Shown here: one piece after another, positions 1 to 5,429 of the stretch | How the letters are laid out: every line of letters starts with the position of its first letter | Numbering within the stretch: the first letter of the stretch is position 1 | DNA from: Oscillospiraceae bacterium | GTDB taxonomy: Bacteria > Bacillota > Clostridia > Oscillospirales > Ruminococcaceae | Length of the DNA: 6,016 nt | Direction of reading: 5' to 3' | Assembly: GCA_017394475.1 (NCBI GenBank) | Contig: JAFPYQ010000441.1 | Coordinates: 1 to 6,016, forward strand | Position numbers and translations under genes: made by a program | The notes under the pieces: model-generated | Databases searched by the model: none | Seen by the model: only the letters and a program-made list of their open reading frames with translations | What the model was told of the DNA's origin: nothing

Positions 1-341
1 CAGTTTTCATGTCCGTATCAGCAATTATTGTAACGATCGTCTTTTATTTCATATTGAAGGCATTCCACACCGCTAATATCATTCCCAGCACATTATCAGT
101 CACTACGAGTTTTCTCGCTGTCTATCTGACATTCAGACGAAGTCCTTTCTATGCAATAGCTTACTCTGCAAATGATATTGTGCTTATCGTCCTTTGGGTA
201 ATGGCAAGCATGACCAATACAACATATATTTCGGTAGATGTATGCTTCGCGGTATTCCTTGTCAATGATATATACAGCTTCTTTAGCTGGCAGAAGATAA
301 AAGAAAGGCAGTATGAAATGAAAGCCGACACCAATTATTGA
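1..341 (+). CDS. pnuC: PnuC-family nicotinamide riboside/NMN transporter, C-terminal part
   Basis: The reading frame is open from base 3 (GTT TTC ATG) to the TGA at 339-341, so the gene starts before the window and the ATG at base 9 is probably internal. About 112 residues are visible, roughly the C-terminal half of a family that is usually 200-250 residues long. They contain about three hydrophobic membrane segments. The strongly conserved end of the family is present: ANDIVLIVLW, then a spaced VCFAVFLVNDIYSFFSW, then a basic tail (KIKERQYEMK). PnuC proteins are inner-membrane facilitators that take up nicotinamide riboside or related NAD precursors, which are trapped inside by phosphorylation. 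Which precursor is used cannot be read from this fragment. No good intrinsic terminator follows directly; the nearest strong one on this strand is at 543-569. The family call is confident, the substrate is not. Confidence 0.85.
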   Translation, partial: VFMSVSAIIVTIVFYFILKAFHTANIIPSTLSVTTSFLAVYLTFRRSPFYAIAYSANDIVLIVLWVMASMTNTTYISVDVCFAVFLVNDIYSFFSWQKIKERQYEMKADTNY

Positions 342-454
342 GTGGCGGTAGCAATTTCAAAAATTGTCATAATAAAAATATCACCACGAAAGTTATATAC
401 TACCCAAAAAAAACGTTTATAATATCATAGTTATACTTGAATAATAAAAAACTA
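342..454. other. AT-rich spacer after pnuC, no gene seen
   Basis: No supported coding region lies here. A weak AT hairpin (CAATTT, 3-nt loop, AAATTG, about 353-367) follows pnuC but has no GC-rich stem or U-tract, so it is not a convincing terminator. A TATAAT at 418-423 lacks a -35 at the right distance. pnuC transcripts may run on to the terminator at 543-569. Confidence 0.5.
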
Positions 455-483
455 TTGAAAACTGACTTGATATGATGTATAAT
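455..483 (+). promoter_or_regulatory. SigA-type promoter for the small RNA candidate
   Basis: TTGAAA at 455-460, a 17-bp spacer and a perfect TATAAT at 478-483 with TG directly before it. Transcription would start near 489-491. No open reading frame with a ribosome binding site follows before the terminator at 543-569, which points to a non-coding transcript. Confidence 0.75.
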
Positions 484-489
484 GGAATT

Positions 490-569
490 AAGATTAGCAG
501 ATATGCTATTTGGGGCTGGTCATCTGACCCGGGTCCATCGAAAGCGGGGATGTTCCCCGCTGTATTTTT
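490..569 (+). ncRNA. Candidate free-standing small RNA, about 80 nt, family unknown
   Basis: A consensus promoter (455-483) and a strong intrinsic terminator (543-569) bracket about 80 nt with compact predicted pairing. Hairpin 1 is TAGCA-GATA-TGCTA (495-508). Hairpin 2 is GGTC-ATCT-GACC (518-529), extended outward by GGGC (513-516) pairing with GTCC (533-536) around an internal loop with CGG on one side. Hairpin 3 is the terminator stem. No AUG with a Shine-Dalgarno sequence and no long frame fits the transcript. The next gene downstream is on the other strand, so this is not a leader of a visible gene. The sequence does not match the 4.5S SRP RNA core, 6S RNA, tmRNA or the preQ1, c-di-GMP or fluoride riboswitch cores as I remember them. 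The 5' end is inferred from the promoter. The function is unknown; a trans-acting sRNA is the simplest reading. Confidence 0.55.
543..569 (+). terminator. Intrinsic terminator of the small RNA candidate
   Basis: A perfect 8-bp stem AGCGGGGA (543-550) / TCCCCGCT (554-561) with the 3-nt loop TGT, followed by GTATTTTT. It ends the candidate small RNA and could also stop read-through from pnuC. Confidence 0.85.
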
Positions 570-611
570 GTGACTTCTTATTTGAGCGAACTCAGTATTT
601 GTATTGACGAA

Positions 612-642
612 AGTGATGATTTGGGAAAATATAATCATCACT
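612..642. repeat. Perfect 10-bp inverted repeat
   Basis: AGTGATGATT at 612-621 is exactly complementary to AATCATCACT at 633-642, separated by 11 bases. The loop overlaps a TATAAT (630-635) whose nearest -35-like TTGACG (604-609) is 20 bp away, too far for a standard promoter. Neither side carries a good T-tract, so it is not a typical terminator. It could be an operator, a transcript-end hairpin or an RNA processing site. Confidence 0.6.
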
Positions 643-663
643 CTCCATTCTATATAAAATGGC

Positions 664-700
664 GCAAAAAAACACCCCCCGTTTTCAAAAGGGGGGTGTT
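664..700 (-). terminator. Intrinsic terminator of the lipoprotein/GGDEF operon
   Basis: Read on the minus strand, AACACCCCCC and GGGGGGTGTT form a perfect 10-bp stem (691-700 with 671-680). A 10-nt loop of TTTT/AAAA character separates them and a run of seven Ts follows (672-666). It begins 13 nt after the stop codon of the GGDEF gene. On the plus strand the hairpin has no following T-tract, so it works mainly for the minus operon. Confidence 0.92.
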
Positions 701-713
701 GAGGTGTACGGGA

Positions 714-1937
714 TCAGATGCTGTCCACTGTGAATACTGCGTTACCGCCGCTTCTCTTAGCGTTTCTGATAACGTTGTCCATCTTGACGAGCAGACCGGA
801 AAGGTTCTGGCAGTCGCCGGGGATGTAGTGGTATATGCAGCCTGATGCTGTGAGCTGTACTTTCAGGTTAGCGACCGTGAACATACCTGTCATGGTCATA
901 AGGATATTCTGTGCATATCTTGTGGACTGTACATCGGAAACATCCTTGTTGAATACGAATGCAAAGGAGTTACCTGTGATGTTGTAAAGCTCTGCGATGT
1001 TGGAATACTCAGCCTTCAGCTTTTCAGCTATCTGTGCAAGGTATTCATCACCGAAGTCGTAACCGTAGGTATCGTTTATGATCTTGAATCCGTCCATATC
1101 GAACAGAGCGATATTGAACTGATCGGTATCGAGCCTGGGGCCGATATCGTTATCAAGCGCATAACGGTTCTTCATGTTGGTAAGGATGTTGGTGAACGCG
1201 ATCTCTTCCATCTTCTGCTGCGAGTGCTTGAACTTGTTTGCAGCAGCTTCTGCCTGCTTGGTCTTTCTTTCCAGGTCTTCGCGTCTTCTCTTTGCGAGCC
1301 TTGCAGCAACTATGATAGCGATCTCACCGATAATGAGCAGGAAGACAGTAACACCGGATGTTACCAAACTGAGCTGACGGGTCCTCTTCGCGAGTATCTT
1401 TGTGTTCTTGTTGTTGAGGTACTTAGCGGATTCGAGCATCTCGGACGCTGTGAAGGACAGAGGGGAGATATCCTGGTTGTAGTAGTTCTTCATCGTAGCC
1501 AGATCCAGAGCATTGGAACTCAGCATTGTCTGAAGAGAGTTGAGCTTTGTACGGTATGCAGCCATGAAGATCTTAGCCTGATGGTATCTCTTCATCTCCG
1601 CATCGGAGTGGAAAGGAAGAGCTTCAAACTGAGCCTCATCCTGCTCGATCTTATCGAAGGAGACCGTGATCTCACTTACGTTGTCGCTCATGTCGGTAAC
1701 GTTGGAAACTATCTCAAGAACGTTCTCATTTACCTTACGGAGCTCGTCGGACATATCTGCAAGGAGCTCAAGGGACTCGGAACTTGTGGAGTTGTACCTC
1801 TGGGCACTTATACTTGTCCAGAAACCCATGAGCATGATGGTGATACCGAATATTGCCAGCAAAATGCCTGCAAGCACATAACTGCGCTCATTGCCGCCTG
1901 ACTGGGACTTGTTGTTGGTGGATTTTTTCTTAGCCAT
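714..1937 (-). CDS. Two-TM membrane protein with degenerate GGDEF domain
   Basis: The protein has 407 residues. A basic N-terminus (1-18) is followed by TM1 (about 19-42), an extracytoplasmic region (about 43-187) starting with a heptad-like stretch (55-100), TM2 (about 188-212), a charged coiled-coil linker (213-248) and a GGDEF-type domain (about 250-405). The domain keeps the fold signatures: LTNMKNR near the usual LTGLxNR, FDMDGFKIIND (279-289) with metal-type aspartates, and YGYDFGDEYL (291-300). The signature loop is TGNSF (321-325) instead of GGDEF, and no RxxD inhibitory site precedes it. Diguanylate cyclase activity is therefore unlikely; nucleotide binding or protein-protein signalling is more plausible. 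AGGAGG precedes the ATG by 10 nt and overlaps the stop of the upstream lipoprotein gene, so translation is probably coupled. The likely role is a receptor that reads the lipoprotein's ligand state. Topology is inferred from hydrophobicity by eye. Confidence 0.88.
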   Translation of the reverse strand: MAKKKSTNNKSQSGGNERSYVLAGILLAIFGITIMLMGFWTSISAQRYNSTSSESLELLADMSDELRKVNENVLEIVSNVTDMSDNVSEITVSFDKIEQDEAQFEALPFHSDAEMKRYHQAKIFMAAYRTKLNSLQTMLSSNALDLATMKNYYNQDISPLSFTASEMLESAKYLNNKNTKILAKRTRQLSLVTSGVTVFLLIIGEIAIIVAARLAKRRREDLERKTKQAEAAANKFKHSQQKMEEIAFTNILTNMKNRYALDNDIGPRLDTDQFNIALFDMDGFKIINDTYGYDFGDEYLAQIAEKLKAEYSNIAELYNITGNSFAFVFNKDVSDVQSTRYAQNILMTMTGMFTVANLKVQLTASGCIYHYIPGDCQNLSGLLVKMDNVIRNAKRSGGNAVFTVDSI

Positions 1938-1947
1938 TAGTGCCTGA

Positions 1948-1955
1948 CCTCCTTA
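1948..1955 (-). promoter_or_regulatory. Ribosome binding site overlapping the upstream stop codon
   Basis: The minus-strand sequence TAAGGAGG contains both the TAA stop of the lipoprotein gene (1955-1953) and the AGGAGG of the GGDEF gene. Ribosomes finishing the first gene would stop on the start signal of the second, a layout that supports coupled translation in a fixed ratio. Confidence 0.8.
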
Positions 1956-2981
1956 TTCTGAACGTGACGGATCGAGCCAGAGCTGGATCTGTTCGGAGCC
2001 CAGATTCTGTCTGTTAACATACATGGCACCTGTGTCATACTTCTTTCTGATAACCTCACCGTTCCTGAGAGCATCTATATAACGCACACCAAGATAGCCC
2101 ATGTTGTAAGGCGACTGTACCATCGTTCCTGTGAGAGTGCCTGTATTGAGATAAGTGATCTCTGCATCGTTGGAGTTGAAGCCTATGACCTTGATCTTGC
2201 CGGTGTTGCCCGATTCATCAACAGCATCGCACACACCGAGAGTGGAGTTCTCATTTGTAGCATAGATGAGATCAAGCTCGGGATGAGCAGCTATGAGCTC
2301 AAGAGCGACCTTTTTACAATCATCTCTTGTACCGTTTTCGGAGTACTTTGTCTCAACTACCTCATACTTGGACTGGTATACTACGTTACCGCTCTCGTCC
2401 ATACCTGTTGTAGGCTGGTTCCTGGAATTAACAAGAGTAGTAAAACCGCTGATACGATCCTTGGAGTTGTTAGCTGTTTCAGAGTGGCCTACGATACCTA
2501 TCTTGCCGGTAGCGCCCAGCTCTGTGAGAGCCTGACGGGCTGCGATGGCACCTGCTTCGGAGTTTGAAGAACCGATGTAGCTCTTGGTACCCGAATATGA
2601 AGCAGTGGTAGAGATCGTGATAACGGGGATGCCTGCTGTATCCGCTGCCTGGAGCACGTCATTGAGCTCACTCGGGCTGTTGGGTGCAACAACTATGCCG
2701 TCCACCTTATTGTTTATAGCCCTCTGTATGAGAGCCCTCTGACCCTCGATATCCGAAGCCTTTTCAGCTGCGGAGTACTGGATCTCATAGTCAAGTTCAT
2801 CTCCTGCTTCAAGCGCACCGACCTGCACCTGATCCCAGAACTGAACGCCCTGAGCCTGGCAGATAACAGCGATGGTGCCGTTGCTCTTGTTCGCATTCCC
2901 GCAGCCCGACAGACCGAGTGCCAACGACAATGCCACGGAGGAGACCAGCAAGCGCTTTATTAGACCTTTCTTTCTGTTCAT
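1953..2981 (-). CDS. Sugar-type substrate-binding lipoprotein (Peripla_BP_4-like)
   Basis: The protein has 342 residues. It begins with a lipoprotein signal peptide: basic MNRKKGLIKR, a hydrophobic core, then lipobox LSGC with the lipidated Cys at 27. The mature part has the two-lobe type I periplasmic-binding fold used for ribose, galactose, xylose and autoinducer-2. Family signatures are IAVICQAQGVQFWDQV (37-52), VDGIVVAPNSP (93-103), GIPVITIST (117-125), IGSSNSEAGAIAA (136-148), IYATNENSTLGV (239-250), KVIGFNSND (264-272) and TMVQSPYNMGYLGV (286-299). It would sit on the outer face of the membrane and bind a small ligand, probably a sugar, whose identity cannot be read. No ABC ATPase or permease gene is next to it; its operon partner is the two-TM degenerate GGDEF protein, suggesting a sensing role. 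AAAGGAGG (2992-2999) precedes the ATG by 10 nt. It may instead serve a transporter encoded elsewhere. Confidence 0.9.
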   Translation of the reverse strand: MNRKKGLIKRLLVSSVALSLALGLSGCGNANKSNGTIAVICQAQGVQFWDQVQVGALEAGDELDYEIQYSAAEKASDIEGQRALIQRAINNKVDGIVVAPNSPSELNDVLQAADTAGIPVITISTTASYSGTKSYIGSSNSEAGAIAARQALTELGATGKIGIVGHSETANNSKDRISGFTTLVNSRNQPTTGMDESGNVVYQSKYEVVETKYSENGTRDDCKKVALELIAAHPELDLIYATNENSTLGVCDAVDESGNTGKIKVIGFNSNDAEITYLNTGTLTGTMVQSPYNMGYLGVRYIDALRNGEVIRKKYDTGAMYVNRQNLGSEQIQLWLDPSRSE

Positions 2982-3122
2982 ACAAACAGAACCTCCTTTG
3001 ATGTTGATACGGACTTCACCCGCCGCTGTGCGAAAAACCTCGCTGCAGATGAAGGCCCCTTATGTTTTTGAAATCTGTTGACATTTTCCTTGCAGATCTA
3101 TATTCCCAGATATTCAATCTCA
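2982..3122 (-). promoter_or_regulatory. Leader of the lipoprotein operon with a nested hairpin
   Basis: About 140 nt of untranslated leader separate the predicted start of transcription from the ATG. It can form a nested, imperfect hairpin: CTTCA/TGAAG (3014-3018 with 3050-3054), CTG/CAG (3026-3028 with 3046-3048) and GCGA/TCGC (3030-3033 with 3040-3043). No known riboswitch class was recognised. The structure ends 15 nt before the ribosome binding site, so an effect on translation is possible but unproven. Confidence 0.35.
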
Positions 3123-3129
3123 CAATACT

Positions 3130-3158
3130 ATTTTATCACAAATCCGGCACAATTTCAA
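3130..3158 (-). promoter_or_regulatory. Promoter of the lipoprotein/GGDEF operon
   Basis: On the minus strand, TTGAAA (3158-3153), a 17-bp spacer and TAAAAT (3135-3130) with an extended -10 TGA immediately before it. It lies in an AT-rich island (about 3110-3230) between queC and the lipoprotein gene. Transcription would start near 3123. Confidence 0.7.
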
Positions 3159-3275
3159 GATGAATTTTTCCAAATTATGAAATAACAACATACAAAAATA
3201 ATATGACAAATTGTATATATTCAACAATGTGAGCTGCAAGTCGCCGCAGAACCGCCGCAGGAGCGCATCCGCCCA
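3159..3275. other. AT-rich gap downstream of queC, no clear terminator
   Basis: Read from the queC stop, this stretch contains a short direct repeat (CGCCGCAG at 3242-3249 and 3253-3260) and then AT-rich DNA with a weak hairpin ATTGT/ACAAT. No GC-rich stem with a U-tract was found. queC transcripts may therefore continue into the lipoprotein operon or end by another mechanism. Confidence 0.4.
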
Positions 3276-3944
3276 TTACCTGAGATCTATGCCGTTGGCA
3301 AGGAAGGCTGCCCTTCTGTCGAGGCAGGTGGCACATTTGCCGCAGGGCTCGTCGCCGCCCTCATAGCAGGACCATGTTATCTCATAGGGGACGCCGAACC
3401 GTTTTCCTGCAGCCACTACCTGTGTCTTATTCATTCCCGCAAAGGGAGCTTCGAGATAAAGGTCATTGCCGCTGCCGATGTATATGGCCTTGTTCATGCT
3501 CTCCACAAATTCTTCGGAGCAGTCGGGATAGGCATTGCCTGCCGCATCATCCGCATGGGCGCCGTACATGACCACGCCGCAGCCCTTTGAAATGGCGATG
3601 CTCGCAGCCACGGAAAGGAAAAGCCCGTTGCGGAAGGGCACATAGGTGCTCACCGGGGAGCCTCCCGCCTTTACCACCTGCTCGATATAGCTCTCATGAG
3701 GGATATCCCCCCTGCCTTCGAGGAGTGTGCTGTCGGAGAATCGGAATATATCGGTAAGGTCTGTTTCGATGTGCTCCACATGATAGTATTCAGCCGTCTT
3801 CCCGGCAGCTTCCAGTTCCTTTTTGTGTTTCTGTCCGTAATAGATGGAAAGGGCGATGACATTTTCCGCCGAATATCTCTCCACAGCCAAAGCGAGCAGA
3901 GTGGTGCTGTCCACTCCGCCGCTGGATAATACAAGTGCTTTCAT
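3276..3944 (-). CDS. queC: 7-cyano-7-deazaguanine (preQ0) synthase QueC
   Basis: QueC converts 7-carboxy-7-deazaguanine, ammonia and ATP to preQ0, the precursor of the queuosine modification of tRNA, in the cytoplasm. With the ATG at 3944 the protein has 222 residues, close to the family norm of about 220-230. It shows the N-type ATP-pyrophosphatase loop SSGGVDS (7-13), the family motif YVPFRNGLFLS (101-111), HADDAAGNAYPDC (130-142), and the C-terminal zinc site with Cys 193, 201, 204 and 207 (CYEGGDEPCGKCATC). A GTG at 4016 would add 24 residues unlike the family and overlap the pfk stop by 8 nt, so the ATG is preferred. Its ribosome binding site is modest: GGGG 7 nt before, with a stronger GGGAGGGGA 16 nt before. 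It follows pfk by 64 nt on the same strand and is probably cotranscribed. Other queuosine genes are absent from this window. Confidence 0.94.
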   Translation of the reverse strand: MKALVLSSGGVDSTTLLALAVERYSAENVIALSIYYGQKHKKELEAAGKTAEYYHVEHIETDLTDIFRFSDSTLLEGRGDIPHESYIEQVVKAGGSPVSTYVPFRNGLFLSVAASIAISKGCGVVMYGAHADDAAGNAYPDCSEEFVESMNKAIYIGSGNDLYLEAPFAGMNKTQVVAAGKRFGVPYEITWSCYEGGDEPCGKCATCLDRRAAFLANGIDLR

Positions 3945-3955
3945 ATATATACCCC

Positions 3956-3982
3956 GAGGCTCCCCTCCCGCACAGATGCGGG
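3956..3982 (-). promoter_or_regulatory. Hairpins in the pfk-queC gap, just upstream of queC
   Basis: A perfect stem CCCGCA/TGCGGG with a 4-nt loop (3967-3982) lies next to a shorter GAGG/CCTC stem (3956-3959 with 3964-3967). No U-tract follows, so it is not a normal terminator. Because the purine-rich GGGAGGGGA (3961-3969) lies inside these stems, they could limit queC translation. This does not resemble a preQ1 riboswitch. Confidence 0.35.
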
Positions 3983-4008
3983 ACGGAAGCACTCTGTCAA
4001 TGTTTTGT

Positions 4009-5091
4009 TCAGTCACCGAAGGAAATGCCCAGTGCCTTGCCGCACTTTACATAACCGCCGTCGGGATCGACGAATTTGGTCTTTCCTGCCACCTCGGACA
4101 GCGGGTTCTCCCCTATCTCGGACTTTATCATGGCAACGGAATAGCCGTACTTCTTGTCTGCGATGAGCTCTGCTGCGCGAACGCCGAAGCGTGTGGCAAG
4201 GATCCTGTCATAGGCGGAGGGAGAGCCGCCCCTCAGCATGTGCCCCGGAACGCAGACCCTTGTTTCAATTCCCGTAGCCTTCTGCACCTGTGCGGCGATG
4301 GTGGCAGTAGCGGTGGTGATGCCCGCATCGAGCCTTACCTTTGCGCGCTCCTTCTTTTTGAGCTTTGCCTCCTCCTTGCTGTATGCACCTTCTGCCACAG
4401 CAACTATGGAGAATCTGTGCCCGTTGTCGGAGCGCTTCTGCATAGCCTCGCAGATACTGTCTATATCATAGGGTATCTCGGGGATGATTATGGCATCCGC
4501 GCCGCCTGCAAGGCCTGAATAGAGGGTAAGCCAGCCTGCCTTGTTGCCCATTATCTCCACCATGAGTATGCGGCTGTGGGAGGCTGCGGTGGTGTGCAGG
4601 CGGTCTATGACATCCGTTGCGGTATCAACTGCGGTATGGAAGCCGAAGGTCACATCCGTGCCGTATATATCATTATCTATGGTCTTTGGGAGGCCAATGA
4701 CATTGAGCCCCTCCTGGGAGAGCAGGTTCGCGGTCTTGTGAGTGCCGTTGCCGCCCAGTGTCAGCAGGCAGTCCAGCTTGAGATCCTTATAGGTGTTCTT
4801 CATCTTCTTCACATAGTCCACATTGTCCTCGCCGATGGAGGAAAGCATCTTGAAGGACTGCCTCTTTGAACCGAGTATAGTGCCGCCCTGTGTGAGGATG
4901 CCGGAGAACTCCGTGATATCCATTTCACGGGCGATATTGTTGATAAGCCCGTAGTATCCGTTCTGGATGCCGATTATCTGGAGATCCTTCCCGAATTCAT
5001 CATAGCACGCCCTGGCAACGCCCCTTATGGTGGCATTGAGTCCCGGGCAGTCCCCGCCGCTGGTAAGTATGCCTATTCTTTTCTTGCTCAT
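4009..5091 (-). CDS. pfkA: 6-phosphofructokinase, group III / mixed-substrate type
   Basis: The enzyme phosphorylates fructose 6-phosphate to fructose 1,6-bisphosphate, the committed step of glycolysis. With the ATG at 5091 it has 360 residues and begins MSKKRIGILTSGGDCPGLNA, the family's typical N-terminus. Key motifs are TSGGDCPGLNA (10-20), GGNGT (113-117), PKTIDND (135-141, catalytic Asp139), MGNKAGW (181-187), IPEIPYD (203-209) and PGHMLRGGSPSAYDR (282-296). Gly116 sits where ATP enzymes have Gly104 of E. coli PfkA and PPi enzymes have Asp. Lys136 sits at the Gly124 position and is Lys in PPi and mixed-group enzymes. Asn115 replaces Asp103. ATP is the more likely donor, but PPi use is not excluded. 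GGGAGG 7 nt before this ATG decides the start; an ATG at 5154 would add 21 residues with no family match. queC follows on the same strand. Confidence 0.93.
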   Translation of the reverse strand: MSKKRIGILTSGGDCPGLNATIRGVARACYDEFGKDLQIIGIQNGYYGLINNIAREMDITEFSGILTQGGTILGSKRQSFKMLSSIGEDNVDYVKKMKNTYKDLKLDCLLTLGGNGTHKTANLLSQEGLNVIGLPKTIDNDIYGTDVTFGFHTAVDTATDVIDRLHTTAASHSRILMVEIMGNKAGWLTLYSGLAGGADAIIIPEIPYDIDSICEAMQKRSDNGHRFSIVAVAEGAYSKEEAKLKKKERAKVRLDAGITTATATIAAQVQKATGIETRVCVPGHMLRGGSPSAYDRILATRFGVRAAELIADKKYGYSVAMIKSEIGENPLSEVAGKTKFVDPDGGYVKCGKALGISFGD

Positions 5092-5239
5092 CGTCTTTCC
5101 TCCCATTTTGCGTTTGTGGTGTGCAGTCAGCAGTTTCAGACAGATATCAGTCATTGATGACTTCCAAGCGTTCTGATCTCAGGTGGTCAGCGACCGCTAA
5201 AAGACCGCAGGTCGCGAAAAACTCCCGCCAACTAACAAT
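5092..5239 (-). promoter_or_regulatory. Structured leader of the pfk-queC operon
   Basis: About 148 nt lie between the predicted start of transcription (near 5239) and the pfk ATG. It can form a hairpin GCGACC/GGTCGC (5190-5195 with 5210-5215, extended by two inner GC pairs) and a second stem AGTCAT/ATGACT (5149-5154 with 5157-5162). Neither is followed by a U-tract on this strand. No known riboswitch was recognised. The leader is long for a housekeeping gene, so regulation in the RNA is possible. Confidence 0.4.
5099..5103 (-). promoter_or_regulatory. Ribosome binding site that sets the pfk start
   Basis: GGAGG on the minus strand ends 7 nt before the ATG at 5091. Upstream in-frame ATGs (5106 and 5154) have no comparable site, and the 5106 ATG would place this GGAGG inside the gene. 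Confidence 0.85.
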
Positions 5240-5245
5240 ACACAT

Positions 5246-5274
5246 ATTATACACCATATCCGCCAAAATATCAA
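5246..5274 (-). promoter_or_regulatory. Promoter of the pfk-queC operon
   Basis: On the minus strand, TTGATA (5274-5269), a 17-bp spacer and a perfect TATAAT (5251-5246) preceded by TG. It is back to back with the plus-strand promoter at 5325-5353; about 50 bp separate the two -35 elements, enough for one shared regulator site. Confidence 0.8.
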
Positions 5275-5324
5275 GGGATTTGCAGAAATATTTGTAGTAT
5301 ATGCTCATTTGTCGGTGTTAGCTG

Positions 5325-5353
5325 TTGATATTTCGGAATAATTGTTGTATAAT
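5325..5353 (+). promoter_or_regulatory. Promoter of the hydrogenase gene
   Basis: TTGATA (5325-5330), a 17-bp spacer and a perfect TATAAT (5348-5353) preceded by TG. Transcription would start near 5360 and leave a leader of about 70 nt. In that leader GGG..GTGA (5378-5386) can pair with TCACCCC (5400-5406) with a 2-nt bulge. Confidence 0.8.
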
Positions 5354-5429
5354 CGAATATGTAAATAACCGCTGCGGGGGATGTGATACAGCAGTTCAGT
5401 CACCCCGTTGACCCAAGCAAAGGAACGTT

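Noticed and set aside
490..569. SRP (4.5S) RNA, 6S RNA or preQ1 riboswitch for the small RNA candidate
   Set aside because: The conserved SRP GGTCAGGnCCGGAAGG core, the 6S length and bubble, and the preQ1 aptamer core are all absent.
417..641. Minus-strand 74-codon reading frame
   Set aside because: It lies downstream of the operon terminator, is antisense to the small RNA candidate and its terminator, and has no family resemblance.
570..845. Plus-strand 91-codon reading frame between the small RNA and the GGDEF gene
   Set aside because: No ribosome binding site, no family resemblance, and it runs through the minus-strand terminator and the antisense of the GGDEF gene's 3' end.
1224..1901. 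Plus-strand 225-codon reading frame antisense to the GGDEF gene
   Set aside because: The opposite strand encodes a clear membrane/GGDEF protein; this frame has erratic composition and no recognisable domain.
3020..3046. Similar GTTTTTCGC strings in the lipoprotein leader and the pfk leader (near 5215-5225)
   Set aside because: The shared stretch is only about nine bases in different structural contexts, within chance expectation.
3078..3106. Plus-strand TTGACA at 3078 as a promoter
   Set aside because: The matching -10 position reads TATTCC and no plus-strand gene follows.
3276..4016. Longer QueC starting at GTG 4016
   Set aside because: It adds 24 residues absent from the family and overlaps pfk; the ATG at 3944 gives the standard QueC N-terminus.
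3844..4518. Plus-strand 224-codon reading frame antisense to queC and pfk
   Set aside because: It spans two well-supported minus-strand genes and their junction, so it is a frame shadow.
4009..5154. Longer phosphofructokinase starting at ATG 5154
   Set aside because: The added 21 residues do not fit the family and contain the ribosome binding site of the better ATG at 5091.
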